In this document: piece after piece, positions 10,401 through 22,740 of the stretch
How positions within the stretch are numbered: position 1 is the stretch's first letter
Layout: each line of letters begins with the position of its first letter
DNA from: Excoecaria cochinchinensis
Lineage: Eukaryota > Streptophyta > Magnoliopsida > Malpighiales > Euphorbiaceae
Assembly: GCA_947683425.1 (NCBI GenBank)
Contig: CANTUQ010000298.1
Location: 124,001-188,000, forward strand
DNA: 64,000 nucleotides
Direction of reading: 5' to 3'
Program-made: the position numbers and the translations under genes
The notes under the pieces: model-generated
Seen by the model: only the letters and a program-made list of their open reading frames with translations
The model's database searches: none
Told to the model about the DNA's origin: nothing

Positions 10401-12930
10401 GAATTAATTCGACCCGGATCCAAAATTTTACCACTTTTGGCGATTTCGGCGATTTCCCCTAGTATAATGCCTTCAGAAGCCCGCAAAAATTCGTCAGGTC
10501 ACGACGAAGCCAATCCTCGACGCATTGTGACCGGCAGGCTCCCAGTAGCTATTCCGATCAGGTTTTCCTGAATTATTCGACCCGGATCCAAAATTTCACC
10601 ACTTTTGGCGATTTCTCGATTTCGGCGATTTCCCCTAGTATAATGCCTTCAGAAGCCCGCAAAAATTCGTCAGGTCACGACGAAGCCAATCCTCGACGCA
10701 TTGTGACCGGCAGGCTCCCAGTAGCTATTCCGATCAGGTTTTCCTGAATTATTCGACCCGGATCCAAGATTTCACCACTTTTGGCGATTTCTCGATTTCG
10801 GCGATTTCCCCTAGTATAATGCCTTCAGAAGCCCGCAAAAAATTCGTCAGGTCACGACGAAGCCAATCCTCGACGCATTGTGACCGGCAGGCTCCCAGTA
10901 GCTATTCCGATCAGGTTTTCCTGAATTATTCGACCCGGATCCAAGATTTCACCACTTTTGGCGATTTCTCGATTTCGGCGATTTCCCCTAGTATAATGCC
11001 TTCAGAAGCCCGCAAAAATTCGTCAGGTCACGACGAAGCCAATCCTCGACGCATTGTGACCGGCAGGCTCCCAGTAGCTATTCCGATCAGGTTTTCCTGA
11101 ATTATTCGACCCGGATCCAAAATTTCACCACTTTTGGCGATTTCTCGATTTCGGCGATTTCCCCTAGTATAATGCCTTCAGAAGCCCGTAAAAATTCGTC
11201 AGGTCACGACGAAGCCAATCCTCGACGCATTGTGACCGGCAGGCTCCCAGTAGCTATTCCGATCAGGTTTTCCTGAATTATTCGACCCGGATCAAAATTT
11301 CACCACTTTTGGCGATTTCTCGATTTCGGCGATTTCCCCTAGTATAATGCCTTCAGAAGCCCGTAAAAATTCGTCAGGTCACGACGAAGCCAATCCTCGA
11401 CGCATTGTGACCGGCAGGCTCCCAGTAGCTATTCCGATCAGGTTTTCCTGAATTATTCGACCCGGATCCAAAATTTCACCACTTTTGGCGATTTCTCGAT
11501 TTCGGCGATTTCCCCTAGTATAATGCCTTCAGAAGCCCGCAAAAATTCGTCAGGTCACGACGAAGCCAATCCTCGACGCATTGTGACCGGCAGGCTCCCA
11601 GTAGCTATTCCGATCAGGTTTTCCTGAATTATTCGACCCGGATCCAAAATTTCACCACTTTTGGCGATTACTCGATTTCGGCGATTTCCCCTAGTATAAT
11701 GCCTTCAGAAGCCCGCAAAAATTCGTCAGGTCATGACGAAGCCAATCCTCGACGCATTGTGACCGGCAGGCTCCCAGTAGCTATTCCGATCAGGTTTTCC
11801 TGAATTATTCGACCCGGATCCAAAATTTCACCACTTTTGGCGATTTCTCGATTTCGGCGATTTCCCCTAGTATAATGCCTTCAGAAGCCCGCAAAAATTT
11901 GTCAGGTCACGACGAAGCCAATCCTCGACGCATTGTGACCGGCAGGCTCCCAGTAGCTATTCCGATCAGGTTTTCCTGAATTATTCGACCCGGATCCAAA
12001 ATTTTACCACTTTTGGCGATTTCGGCGATTTCCCCTAGTATAATGCCTTCAGAAGCCCGCAAAAATTCGTCAGGTCACGACGAAGCCAATCCTCGACGCA
12101 TTGTGACCGGCAGGCTCCCAGTAGCTATTCCGATCAGGTTTTCCTGAATTATTCAGACCCGGATCCAAAATTTCACCACTTTTGGCGATTTCTCGATTTC
12201 GGCGATTTCCCCTAGTATAATGCCTTCAGAAGCCCGCAAAAATTCGTCAGGTCACGACGAAGCCAATCCTCGACGCATTATGACCGGCAGGCTCCCAGAA
12301 GCTATTCCGATCAGGTTTTCCTGAATTATTCGACCCGGATCCAAAATTTCACCACTTTTGGCGATTTCTCGATTTCGGCGATTTCCCCTAGTATAATGCC
12401 TTCAGAAGCCCGCAAAAATTCGTCAGGTCACGACGAAGCCAATCCTCGACGCATTGTGACCGGCAGGCTCCCAGTAGCTATTCCGATCAGGTTTTCCTGA
12501 ATTATTCGACCCGGATCCAAAATTTCACCACTTTTGGCGATTTCTCGATTTCGGCGATTTCCCCTAGTATAATGCCTTCAGAAGCCCGCAAAAATTCGTC
12601 AGGTCACGACGAAGCCAATCCTCGACGCATTGTGACCGGCAGGCTCCCAGTAGCTATTCCGATCAGGTTTTCCTGAATTATTCGACCCGGATCCAAAATT
12701 TCACCACTTTTGGCGATTTCTCGATTTCGGCGATTTCCCCTAGTATAATGCCTTCAGAAGCCCGCAAAAATTCGTCAGGTCACGACGAAGCCAATCCTCG
12801 ACGCATTGTGACCGGCAGGCTCCCAGTAGCTATTCCGATCTGGTTTTCCTGAATTATTCGACCCGGATCCAAAATTTCACCACTTTTGGCGATTTCTCGA
12901 TTTCGGCGATTTCCCCTAGTATAATGCCTT
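6780..12930. repeat. Type C block 1 (GCAAAAA, CAGGTC)
   Basis: Monomers carry C at site 22 and G at site 36. Exceptions are single monomers with GTAAAGA near 8379 and GTAAAAA near 9080, 11186 and 11360. Rare shared markers hint at older duplications: CCAACATTT at 7780 and 9364, GAAGGCAATCC near 8930 and 9635, and TTTTACCAC with an 8-bp deletion near 10425 and 12002. Confidence 0.88.
12568..12743 (+). repeat. Representative 176-bp monomer (type C), reference register
   Basis: This monomer is close to the consensus and defines the numbering used here, starting at TATAATGCC. Positions 22, 26 and 36 are the subtype sites. Positions 28-33 and 41-46 form the inverted pair TTCGTC/GACGAA (7-base loop). 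Positions 35-40 and 65-70 form GGTCAC/GTGACC (24-base spacer). Positions 96-109 form the hairpin TCAGG-TTTT-CCTGA. Positions 108-116 are the near-palindrome GAATTATTC, and 122-127 are GGATCC. Positions 147-152, 155-160 and 164-169 are three CGATTT copies spaced 8 and 9 bases. Which end is the biological start is arbitrary. Confidence 0.95.
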
Positions 12931-15900
12931 CAGAAGCCCGTAAAGATTCGTCAGCTCACGACGAAGCCAATCCTCGACGCATTGTGACCGGCAGGCTCCC
13001 AGTAGCTATTCCGATCAGGTTTTCCTGAATTATTCGACCCGGATCCAAAATTTCACCACTTTTGGCGATTTCTCGATTTCGGCGATTTCCCCTAGTATAA
13101 TGCCTTCAGAAGCCCGTAAAGATTCGTCAGGTCACGACGAAGCCAATCCTCGACGCATTGCGACCGGCAGGCTCCCAGTAGCTATTCCGATCAGGTTTTC
13201 CTGAATTATTCGACCCGGATCCAAAATTTCACCACTTTTGGCGATTTCTCGATTTCGGCGATTTCCCCTAGTATAATGCCTTCAGAAGCCCGTAAAGATT
13301 CGTCAGGTCACGACGAAGCCAATCCTCGACGCATTGCGACCGGCAGGCTCCCAGTAGCTATTCCGATCAGGTTTTCCTGAATTATTCGACCCGGATCCAA
13401 AATTTCACCACTTTTGGCGATTTCTCGATTTCGGCGATTTCCCCTAGTATAATGCCTTCAGAAGCCCGTAAAGATTCGTCAGGTCACGACGAAGCCAATT
13501 CTCGACGCATTGTGACCGGCAGGCTCCCAGTAGCTATTCCGATCAGGTTTTCCTGAATTATTCGACCCGGATCCAAAATTTCACAACTTTTGGCGATTTC
13601 TCGATTTCGGCGATTTCCCCTAGTATAATGCCTTCAGAAGCCCGTAAAGATTCGTCAGGTCACGACGAAGCCAATCCTCGACGCATTGTGACCGGCAGGC
13701 TCCCAGTAGCTATTCCGATCAGGTTTTCCTGAATTATTCGACCCGGATCCAAAATTTCACCACTTTTGGCGATTTCTCGATTTCGGCGATTTCCCCTAGT
13801 ATAATGCCTTCAGAAGCCCGTAAAGATTCGTCAGGTCACGACGAAGCCAATCCTCGACGCATTGTTACCGGCAGGCTCCCAGTAGCTATTCCGATCAGGT
13901 TTTTTTGAATTATTCGACCCGGATCAAAAATTTCACCACTTTTGGCGATTTCTCGATTTCGGCGATTTCCCCTAGTATAATGCCTTCAGAAGCCCGTAAA
14001 GATTCGTCAGGTCACGACGAAGCCAATCCTCGATGCATTGTGACCGGCAGGCTCCCAGTAGCTATTCCGATCAGGTTTTCCTGAATTATTCGACCCGGAT
14101 CCAAAATTTCACCACTTTTGGCGATTTCTCGATTTCGGCGATTTCCCCTAGTATAATGCCTTCAGAAGCCCGTAAAGATTCGTCAGGTCACGACGAAGCC
14201 AATCCTCGACGCATTGTGACCGGCAGGCTCCCAGTAGCTATTCCGATCAGGTTTTCCTGAATTATTCGACCCGGATCCAAAATTTCACCACTTTTGGCGA
14301 TTTCTCGATTTCGGCGATTTCCCCTAGTATAATGCCTTCAGAAGCCCGTAAAGATTCGTCAGGTCACGACGAAGCCAATCCTCGACGCATTGTGACCGGC
14401 AGGCTCCCAGTAGCTATTCCGATCAGGTTTTCCTGAATTATTCGACCCGGATCCAAAATTTCACCACTTTTGGCGATTTCTCGATTTCGGCGATTTCCCC
14501 TAGTATAATGCCTTCAGAAACCCGTAAAGATTCGTCAGGTCACGACGAAGCCAATCCTCGACGCATTGTGACCGGCAGGCTCCCAGTAGCTATTCCGATC
14601 AGGTTTTCCTGAATTATTCGACCCGGATCCAAAATTTCACCACTTTTGGCGATTTCTCGATTTCGGCGATTTCCCCTAGTATAATGCCTTCAGAAGCCCG
14701 TAAAGATTCGTCAGGTCACGACGAAGCCAATCCTCGACGCATTGTGACCGGAAGGCTCCCAGTAGCTATTCCGATCAGGTTTTCCTGAATTATTCGACCC
14801 GGATCCAAAATTTCACCACTTTTGGCGATTTCTCGATTTCGGCGATTTCCCCTAGTATAATGCCTTCAGAAGCCCGTAAAGATTCGTCAGGTCACGACGA
14901 AGCCAATCCTCGACGCATTGTGACCGGCAGGCTCCCAGTAGCTATTCCGATCAGGTTTTCCTGAATTATTCGACCCGGATCCAAAATTTCACCACTTTTG
15001 GCGATTTCTCGATTTCGGCGATTTCCCCTAGTATAATGCCTTCAGAAGCCCGTAAAGATTCGTCAGGTCACGACGAAGCCAATCCTCGACGCATTGCGAC
15101 CGGCAGGCTCCCAGTAGCTATTCCGATCAGGTTTTCCTGAATTATTCGACCCGGATCCAAAATTTCACCACTTTTGGCGATTTCTCGATTTCGGCGATTT
15201 CCCCTAGTATAATGCCTTCAGAAACCCGTAAAGATTCGTCAGGTCACGACGAAGCCAATCCTCGACGCATTGTGACCGGCAGGCTCCCAGTAGCTATTCC
15301 GATCAGGTTTTCCTGAATTATTCGACCCGGATCCAAAATTTCACCACTTTTGGCGATTTCTCTATTTCGGCGATTTCCCCTAGTATAATGCCTTCAGAAG
15401 CCCGTAAAGATTCGTCAGGTCACGACGAAGCCAATCCTCGACGCATTGTGACCGGCAGGCTCCCAGTAGCTATTCCGATCAGGTTTTCCTGAATTATTCG
15501 ACCCGGATCCAAAATTTCACCACTTTTGGCGATTTCTCGATTTCGGCGATTTCCCCTAGTATAATGCCTTCAGAAGCCCGTAAAGATTCGTCAGGTCACG
15601 ACGAAGCCAATCCTCGACGCATTGTGACCGGCAGGCTCCCAGTAGCTATTCCGATCAGGTTTTCCTGAATTATTCGACCCGGATCCAAAATTTCACCACT
15701 TTTGGCGATTTCTCGATTTCGGCGATTTCCCCTAGTATAATGCCTTCAGAAGCCCGTAAAGATTCGTCAGGTCACGACGAAGCCAATCCTCGACGCATTG
15801 TGACCGGCAGGCTCCCAGTAGCTATTCCGATCAGGTTTTCCTGAATTATTCGACCCGGATCCAAAATTTCACCACTTTTGGCGATTTCTCGATTTCGGCG

Positions 15901-18720
15901 ATTTCCCCTAGTATAATGCCTTCAGAAGCCCGTAAAGATTCGTCAGGTCACGACGAAGCCAATCCTCGACGCATTGTGACCGGCAGGCTCCCAGTAGCTA
16001 TTCCGATCAGGTTTTCCTGAATTATTCGACCCGGATCCAAAATTTCACCACTTTTGGCGATTTCTCGATTTCGGCGATTTCCCCTAGTATAATGCCTTCA
16101 GAAGCCCGTAAAGATTCGTCAGGTCACGACGAAGCCAATCCTCGACGCATTGTGACCGGCAGGCTCCCAGTAGCTATTCCGATCAGGTTTTCCTGAATTA
16201 TTCGACCCGGATCCAAAATTTCACCACTTTTGGCGATTTCTCGATTTCGGCGATTTCCCCTAGTATAATGCCTTCAGAAGCCCGTAAAGATTCGTCAGGT
16301 CACGACGAAGCCAATCCTCGACGCATTGTGACCGGCAGGCTCCCAGTAGCTATTCCGATCAGGTTTTCCTCAATTATTCGACCCGGATCAAAAATTTCAC
16401 CACTTTTGGCGATTTCTCGATTTCGGCGATTTCCCCTAGTATAATGCCTTCAGAAGCCCGTAAAGATTCGTCAGCTCACGACGAAGCCAATCCTCGACGC
16501 ATTGTGACCGGCAGGCTCCCAGTAGCTATTCCGATCAGGTTTTCCTGAATTATTCGACCCGGATCAAAAATTTCACAACTTTTGGCGATTTCTCGATTTC
16601 GGCGATTTCCCCTAGTATAATGCCTTCAGAAGCCCGTAAAGATTCGTCAGCTCACGACGAAGCCAATCCTCGACGCATTGTGACCGGCAGGCTCCCAGTA
16701 GCTATTCCGATCAGGTTTTCCTGAATTATTCGACCCGGATCAAAAATTTCACAACTTTTGGCGATTTCTCGATTTCGGCGATTTCCCCTAGTATAATGCC
16801 TTCAGAAGCCCGTAAAGATTCGTCAGGTCACGACGAAGCCAATCCTCGACGCATTGTGACCGGCAGGCTCCCAGTAGCTATTCCGATCAGGTTTTCCTGA
16901 ATTATTCGACCCGGATCCAAAATTTCACCACTTTTGGCGATTTCTCGATTTCGGCGATTTCCCCTAGTATAATGCCTTCAGAAGCCCGTAAAGATTCGTC
17001 AGGTCACGACGAAGCCAATCCTCGACGCGTTGTGACCGGCAGGCTCCCAGTAGCTATTCCGATCAGGTTTTCCTGAATTATTCGACCCGGATCCAAAATT
17101 TCACCACTTTTGGCGATTTCTCGATTTCGGCGATTTCCCCTAGTATAATGCCTTCAGAAGCCCGTAAAGATTCGTCAGGTCACGACGAAGCCAATCCTCG
17201 ACGCATTGTGACCGGCAGGCTCCCAGTAGCTATTTCCGATCAGGTTTTCCTGAATTATTCGACCCGGATCCAAAATTTCACCACTTTTGGCGATTTCCTC
17301 GATTTCGGCGATTTCCCCTAGTATAATGCCTTCAGAAGCCCGTAAAGATTCGTCAGGTCACGACGAAGCCAATCCTCGACGCATTGTGACCGGCAGGCTC
17401 CCAGTAGCTATTCCGATCAGGTTTTCCTGAATTATTCGACCCGGATCAAAAATTTCACCACTTTTGGCGATTTCTCGATTTCGGCGATTTCCCCTAGTAT
17501 AATGCCTTCAGAAGCCCGTAAAGATTCGTCAGGTCACGACGAAGCCAATCCTCGACGCATTGTGACCGGCAGGCTCCCAGTAGCTATTCCGATCAGGTTT
17601 TCCTGAATTATTCGACCCGGATCCAAAATTTCACCACTTTTGGCGATTTCTCGATTTCGGCGATTTCCCTAGTATAATGCCTTCAGAAGCCCGTAAAGAT
17701 TCGTCAGGTCACGACGAAGCCAATCCTCGACGCATTGTGACCGGCAGGCTCCCAGTAGCTATTCCGATCAGTTTTTCCTGAATTATTCGACCCGGATCCA
17801 AAATTTCACCACTTTTGGCGATTTCTCGATTTCGGCGATTTCCCCTAGTATAATGCCTTCAGAAGCCCGTAAAGATTCGTCAGGTCACGACGAAGCCAAT
17901 CCTCGACGCATTGTGACCAGCAGGCTCCCAGTAGCTATTCCGATCAGGTTTTCCTGAATTATTCGACCCGGATCCAAAATTTCACCACTTTTGGCGATTT
18001 CTCGATTTCGGCGATTTCCCCTAGTATAATGCCTTCAGAAGCCCGTAAAGATTCGTCAGATCACGACGAAGCCAATCCTCGACGCATTGTGACCGGCAGG
18101 CTCCCAGTAGCTATTCCGATCAGGTTTTTCCTGAATTATTCGACCCGGATCCAAAATTTCACCACTTTTGGCGATTCTCGATTTCGGCGATTATAATGCC
18201 TTCAGAAGCCCGTAAAGATTCGTCAGGTCACGACGAAGCCAATCCTCGACGCATTGTGACCGGCAGGCTCCCAGTAGCTATTCCGATCAGGTTTTCCTGA
18301 ATTATTCGACCCGGATCCAAAATTCACCACTTTTGGCGATTTCTCGATGTCGGCGATTTCCCCTAGTATAATGCCTTCAGAAGCCCGTAAAGATTCGTCA
18401 GGTCACGACGAAGCCAATCCTCGACGCATTGTGACCGGCAGGCTCCCAGTAGCTATTCCGATCAGGTTTTCCTGAATTATTCGACCCGGATCCAAAATTT
18501 CACCACTTTTGGCGATTTCTCGATTTCTGCGATTTCCCCTAGTATAATGCCTTCAGAAGCCCGTAAAGATTCGTCAGGTCACGACGAAGCCAATCCTCGA
18601 CGCATTGTGACCGGCAGGCTCCCAGTAGCTATTCCGATCAGGTTTTCCTGAATTATTCGACCCGGATCCAAAATTTCACCACTTTTGGCGATTTCTCGAT
18701 TTCGGCGATTTCCCCTAGTA
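12930..18720. repeat. Type G block 1 (GTAAAGA, CAGGTC)
   Basis: About 33 successive monomers carry G at site 26. Between about 13.0 and 16.4 kb they are almost identical, with only occasional private changes such as CATTGCGACC (13160, 13337, 15098) and GAAACCCG (14518, 15223). Two adjacent monomers at about 16450-16800 share both CAGCTCAC and CACAAC, a fresh one-unit duplication. The uniformity suggests recent expansion. Confidence 0.9.
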
Positions 18721-19600
18721 TAATGCCTTCAGAAGCCCGCAAAAATTCGTCAGGTCACGACGAAGCCAATCCTCGACGCATTGTGACCGGCAGGCTCCCA
18801 GTAGCTATTCCGATCAGGTTTTCCTGAATTATTCGACCCGGATCCAAAATTTCACCACTTTTGGCGATTTCTCGATTTCGGCGATTTCCCCTAGTATAAT
18901 GCCTTCAGAAGCCCGCAAAAATTCGTCAGGTCACGACGAAGCCAATCCTCGACGCATTGTGACCGGCAGGCTCCCAGTAGCTATTCCGATCAGGTTTTCC
19001 TGAATTATTCGACCCGGATCCAAAATTTCACCACTTTTGGCGATTTCTCGATTTCGGCGATTTCCCCTAGTAAAATGCCTTCAGAAGCCCGCAAAAATTT
19101 GTCAGGTCACGACGAAACCAATCCTCGACGCATTGTGACCGGCAGGCTCCCAGTAGCTATTCCGATCAGGTTTTCCTGAATTATTCGACCCGAATCAAAA
19201 TTTCACCACTTTTGGCGATTTCGGCGATTTCCCCTAGTATAATGCCTTCAGAAGCCCGCAAAAATTCGTCAGGTCACGACGAAGCCAATCCTCGACGCAT
19301 TGTGACCGGCAGGCTCCCAGTAGCTATTCCGATCAGGTTTTCCTGAATTATTCGACCCGGATCCAAAATTTCACCACTTTTGGCGATTTCTCGATTTCTG
19401 CGATTTCCCCTAGTATAATGCCTTCAGAATCCCGCAAAAATTCGTCAGGTCACGACGAAGCCAATCCTCGACGCATTGTGACCGGCAGGCTCCCAGTAGC
19501 TATTCCGATCAGGTTTTCCTGAATTATTCGACCCGGATCCAAAATTTCACCACTTTTGGCGATTTCTCGATTTCGGCGATTTCCCCTAGTATAATGCCTT
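17310..19600. repeat. 2445-bp higher-order repeat, copy 1
   Basis: This copy aligns to 19755-22045 at an offset of 2445. Shared rare markers, in order, are GGATCAAAAATTT (17443), GCGATTATAATGCC with 9 bases lost (18188), CTCGATGTCGG (18344), TTTCTGCG (18524), AGTAAAATGCC (19069), CCCGAATCAAAA (19190), an 8-bp tail deletion and CAGAATCCCG (19425). Both type G and type C monomers are included, so the block was duplicated after the two types were already joined. Confidence 0.93.
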
Positions 19601-22600
19601 CAGAAGCCCGTAAAGATTCGTCAGGTCACGACGAAGCCAATCCTCGACGCGTTGTGACCGGCAGGCTCCCAGTAGCTATTCCGATCAGGTTTTCCTGAAT
19701 TATTCGACCCGGATCCAAAATTTCACCACTTTTTGGCGATTTCTCGATTTCGGCGATTTCCCCTAGTATAATGCCTTCAGAAGCCCGTAAAGATTCGTCA
19801 GGTCACGACGAAGCCAATCCTCGACGCATTGTGACCGGCAGGCTCCCAGTAGCTATTCCGATCAGGTTTTCCTGAATTATTCGACCCGGATCAAAAATTT
19901 CACCACTTTTGGCGATTTCTCGATTTCGGCGATTTCCCCTAGTATAATGCCTTCAGAAGCCCGTAAAGATTCGTCAGGTCACGACGAAGCCAATCCTCGA
20001 CGCATTGTGACCGGCAGGCTCCCAGTAGCTATTCCGATCAGGTTTTCCTGAATTATTCGACCCGGATCAAAAATTCACCACTTTTGGCGATTTCTCGATT
20101 TCGGCGATTCCCCTAGTATAATGCCTTCAGAAGCCCGTAAAGATTCGTCAGGTCACGACGAAGCCAATCCTCGACGCATTGTGACCGGCAGGCTCCCAGT
20201 AGCTATTCCGATCAGGTTTTCCTGAATTATTCGACCCGGATCCAAAATTTCACCACTTTTGGCGATTTCTCGATTTCGGCGATTTCCCCTAGTATAATGC
20301 CTTCAGAAGCCCGTAAAGATTCGTCAGGTCACGACGAAGCCAATCCTCGATGCATTGTGACCGGCAGGCTCCCAGTAGCTATTCCGATCAGGTTTTCCTG
20401 AATTATTCGACCCGGATCCAAAATTTCACCACTTTTGGCGATTTCTCGATTTCGGCGATTTCCCCTAGTATAATGCCTTCAGAAGCCCGTAAAGATTCGT
20501 CAGGTCACGACGAAGCCAATCCTCGACGCATTGTGACCGGCAGGCTCCCAGTAGCTATTCCGATCAGGTTTTCCTGAATTATTCGACCCGGATCCAAAAT
20601 TTCACCACTTTTGGCGATTTCTCGATTTCGGCGATTATAATGCCTTCAGAAGCCCGTAAAGATTCGTCAGGTCACGACGAAGCCAATCCTCGACGCATTG
20701 TGACCGGCAGGCTCCCAGTAGCTATTCCGATCAGGTTTTCCTGAATTATTCGACCCGGATCCAAAATTTCACCACTTTTGGCGATTTCTCGATGTCGGCG
20801 ATTTCCCCTAGTATAATGCCTTCAGAAGCCCGTAAAGATTCGTCAGGTCACGACGAAGCCAATCCTCGACGCATTGTGACCGGCAGGCTCCCAGTAGCTA
20901 TTCCGATCAGGTTTTCCTGAATTATTCGACCCGGATCCAAAATTTCACCACTTTTGGCGATTTCTCGATTTCTGCGATTTCCCCTAGTATAATGCCTTCA
21001 GAAGCCCGTAAAGATTCGTCAGGTCACGACGAAGCCAATCCTCGACGCATTTTGACCGGCAGGCTCCCAGTAGCTATTCCGATCAGGTTTTCCTGAATTA
21101 TTCGACCCGGATCCAAAATTTCACCACTTTTGGCGATTTCTCGATTTCGGCGATTTCCCCTAGTATAATGCCTTCAGAAGCCCGCAAAAATTCGTCAGGT
21201 CACGACGAAGCCAATCCTCGACGCATTGTGACCGGCAGGCTCCCAGTAGCTATTCCGATCAGGTTTTCCTGAATTATTCGACCCGGATCCAAAATTTCAC
21301 CACTTTTGGCGATTTCTCGATTTCGGCGATTTCCCCTAGTATAATGCCTTCAGAAGCCCGCAAAAATTCGTCAGGTCACGACGAAGCCAATCCTCGACGC
21401 ATTGTGACCGGCAGGCTCCCAGTAGCTATTCCGATCAGGTTTTCCTGAATTATTCGACCCGGATCCAAAATTTCACCACTTTTGGCGATTTCTCGATTTC
21501 GGCGATTTCCCCTAGTAAAATGCCTTCAGAAGCCCGCAAAAATTTGTCAGGTCACGACGAAGCCAATCCTCGACGCATTGTGACCGGCAGGCTCCCAGTA
21601 GCTATTCCGATCAGGTTTTCCTGAATTATTCGACCCGAATCAAAAATTTCACCACTTTTGGCGATTTCGGCGATTTCCCCTAGTATAATGCCTTCAGAAG
21701 CCCGCAAAAATTCGTCAGGTCACGACGAAGCCAATCCTCGACGCATTGTGACCGGCAGGCTCCCAGTAGCTATTCCGATCAGGTTTTCCTGAATTATTCG
21801 ATCCGGATCCAAAATTTCACCACTTTTGGCGATTTCTCGATTTCTGCGATTTCCCCTAGTATAATGCCTTCAGAATCCCGCAAAAATTCGTCAGGTCACG
21901 ACGAAGCCAATCCTCGACGCATTGTGACCGGCAGGCTCCCAGTAGCTATTCCGATCAGGTTTTCCTGAATTATTCGACCCGGATCCAAAATTTCACCACT
22001 TTTGGCGATTTCTCGATTTCGGCGATTTCCCCTAGTATAATGCCTTCAGAAGCCCGCAAAAATTCGTCAGGTCACGACGAAGCCAATCCTCGACGCATTG
22101 TGACCGGCAGGCTCCCAGTAGCTATTCCGATCAGGTTTTCCTGAATTATTCGACCCGGATCCAAAATTTCACCACTTTTGGCGATTTCTCGATTTCGGCG
22201 ATTTCCCCTAGTATAATGCCTTCAGAAGCCCGTAAAAATTCGTCAGGTCACGACGAAGCCAATCCTCGACGCATTGTGACCGGCAGGCTCCCAGTAGCTA
22301 TTCCGATCAGGTTTTCCTGAATTATTCGACCCGGATCAAAAATTTCACCACTTTTGGCGATTTCTCGATTTCGGCGATTTCCCCTAGTATAATGCCTTCA
22401 GAAGCCCGTAAAGATTCGTCAGGTCACGACGAAGCCAATCCTCGACGCATTGTGACCGGCAGGCTCCCAGTAGCTATTCCGATCAGGTTTTCCTGAATTA
22501 TTCGACCCGGATCCAAAATTTCACCACTTTTGGCGATTTCTCGATTTCGGCGATTTCCCCTAGTATAATGCCTTCAGAAGCCCGTAAAGATTCGTCAGGT

Positions 22601-22740
22601 CACGACGAAGCCAATCCTCGACGCATTGTGACCGGCAGGCTCCCAGTAGCTATTCCGATCAGGTTTTCCTGAATTATTCGACCCGGATCCAAAATTTCAC
22701 CACTTTTGGCGATTTCTCGATTTCGGCGATTTCCCCTAGT
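18720..22740. repeat. Alternating type C and type G zone
   Basis: Type C runs from about 18.73 to 19.6 kb, type G from 19.6 to 21.15 kb, and type C from 21.18 to 22.2 kb. A type A monomer follows near 22230, then two type G monomers near 22405 and 22580. The alternation is mostly explained by the 2445-bp duplication copying a C/G boundary. Confidence 0.88.
19755..22045. repeat. 2445-bp higher-order repeat, copy 2
   Basis: This copy carries the same marker series: GGATCAAAAATTT (19887), GCGATTATAATGCC (20631), GATGTCGG (20791), TTTCTGCG, AGTAAAATGCC (21514), CCCGAATCAAAA (21634) and CAGAATCCCG (21871). It lies almost directly next to copy 1. The next monomer is type C here but type G after copy 1, which marks the end of homology. 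Confidence 0.93.

Noticed and set aside
13000..16400. Further HOR within the uniform type G run
   Set aside because: The monomers are so alike that too few rare markers exist to establish a period by eye. CATTGCGACC at 13160, 13337 and 15098 alone is not enough.
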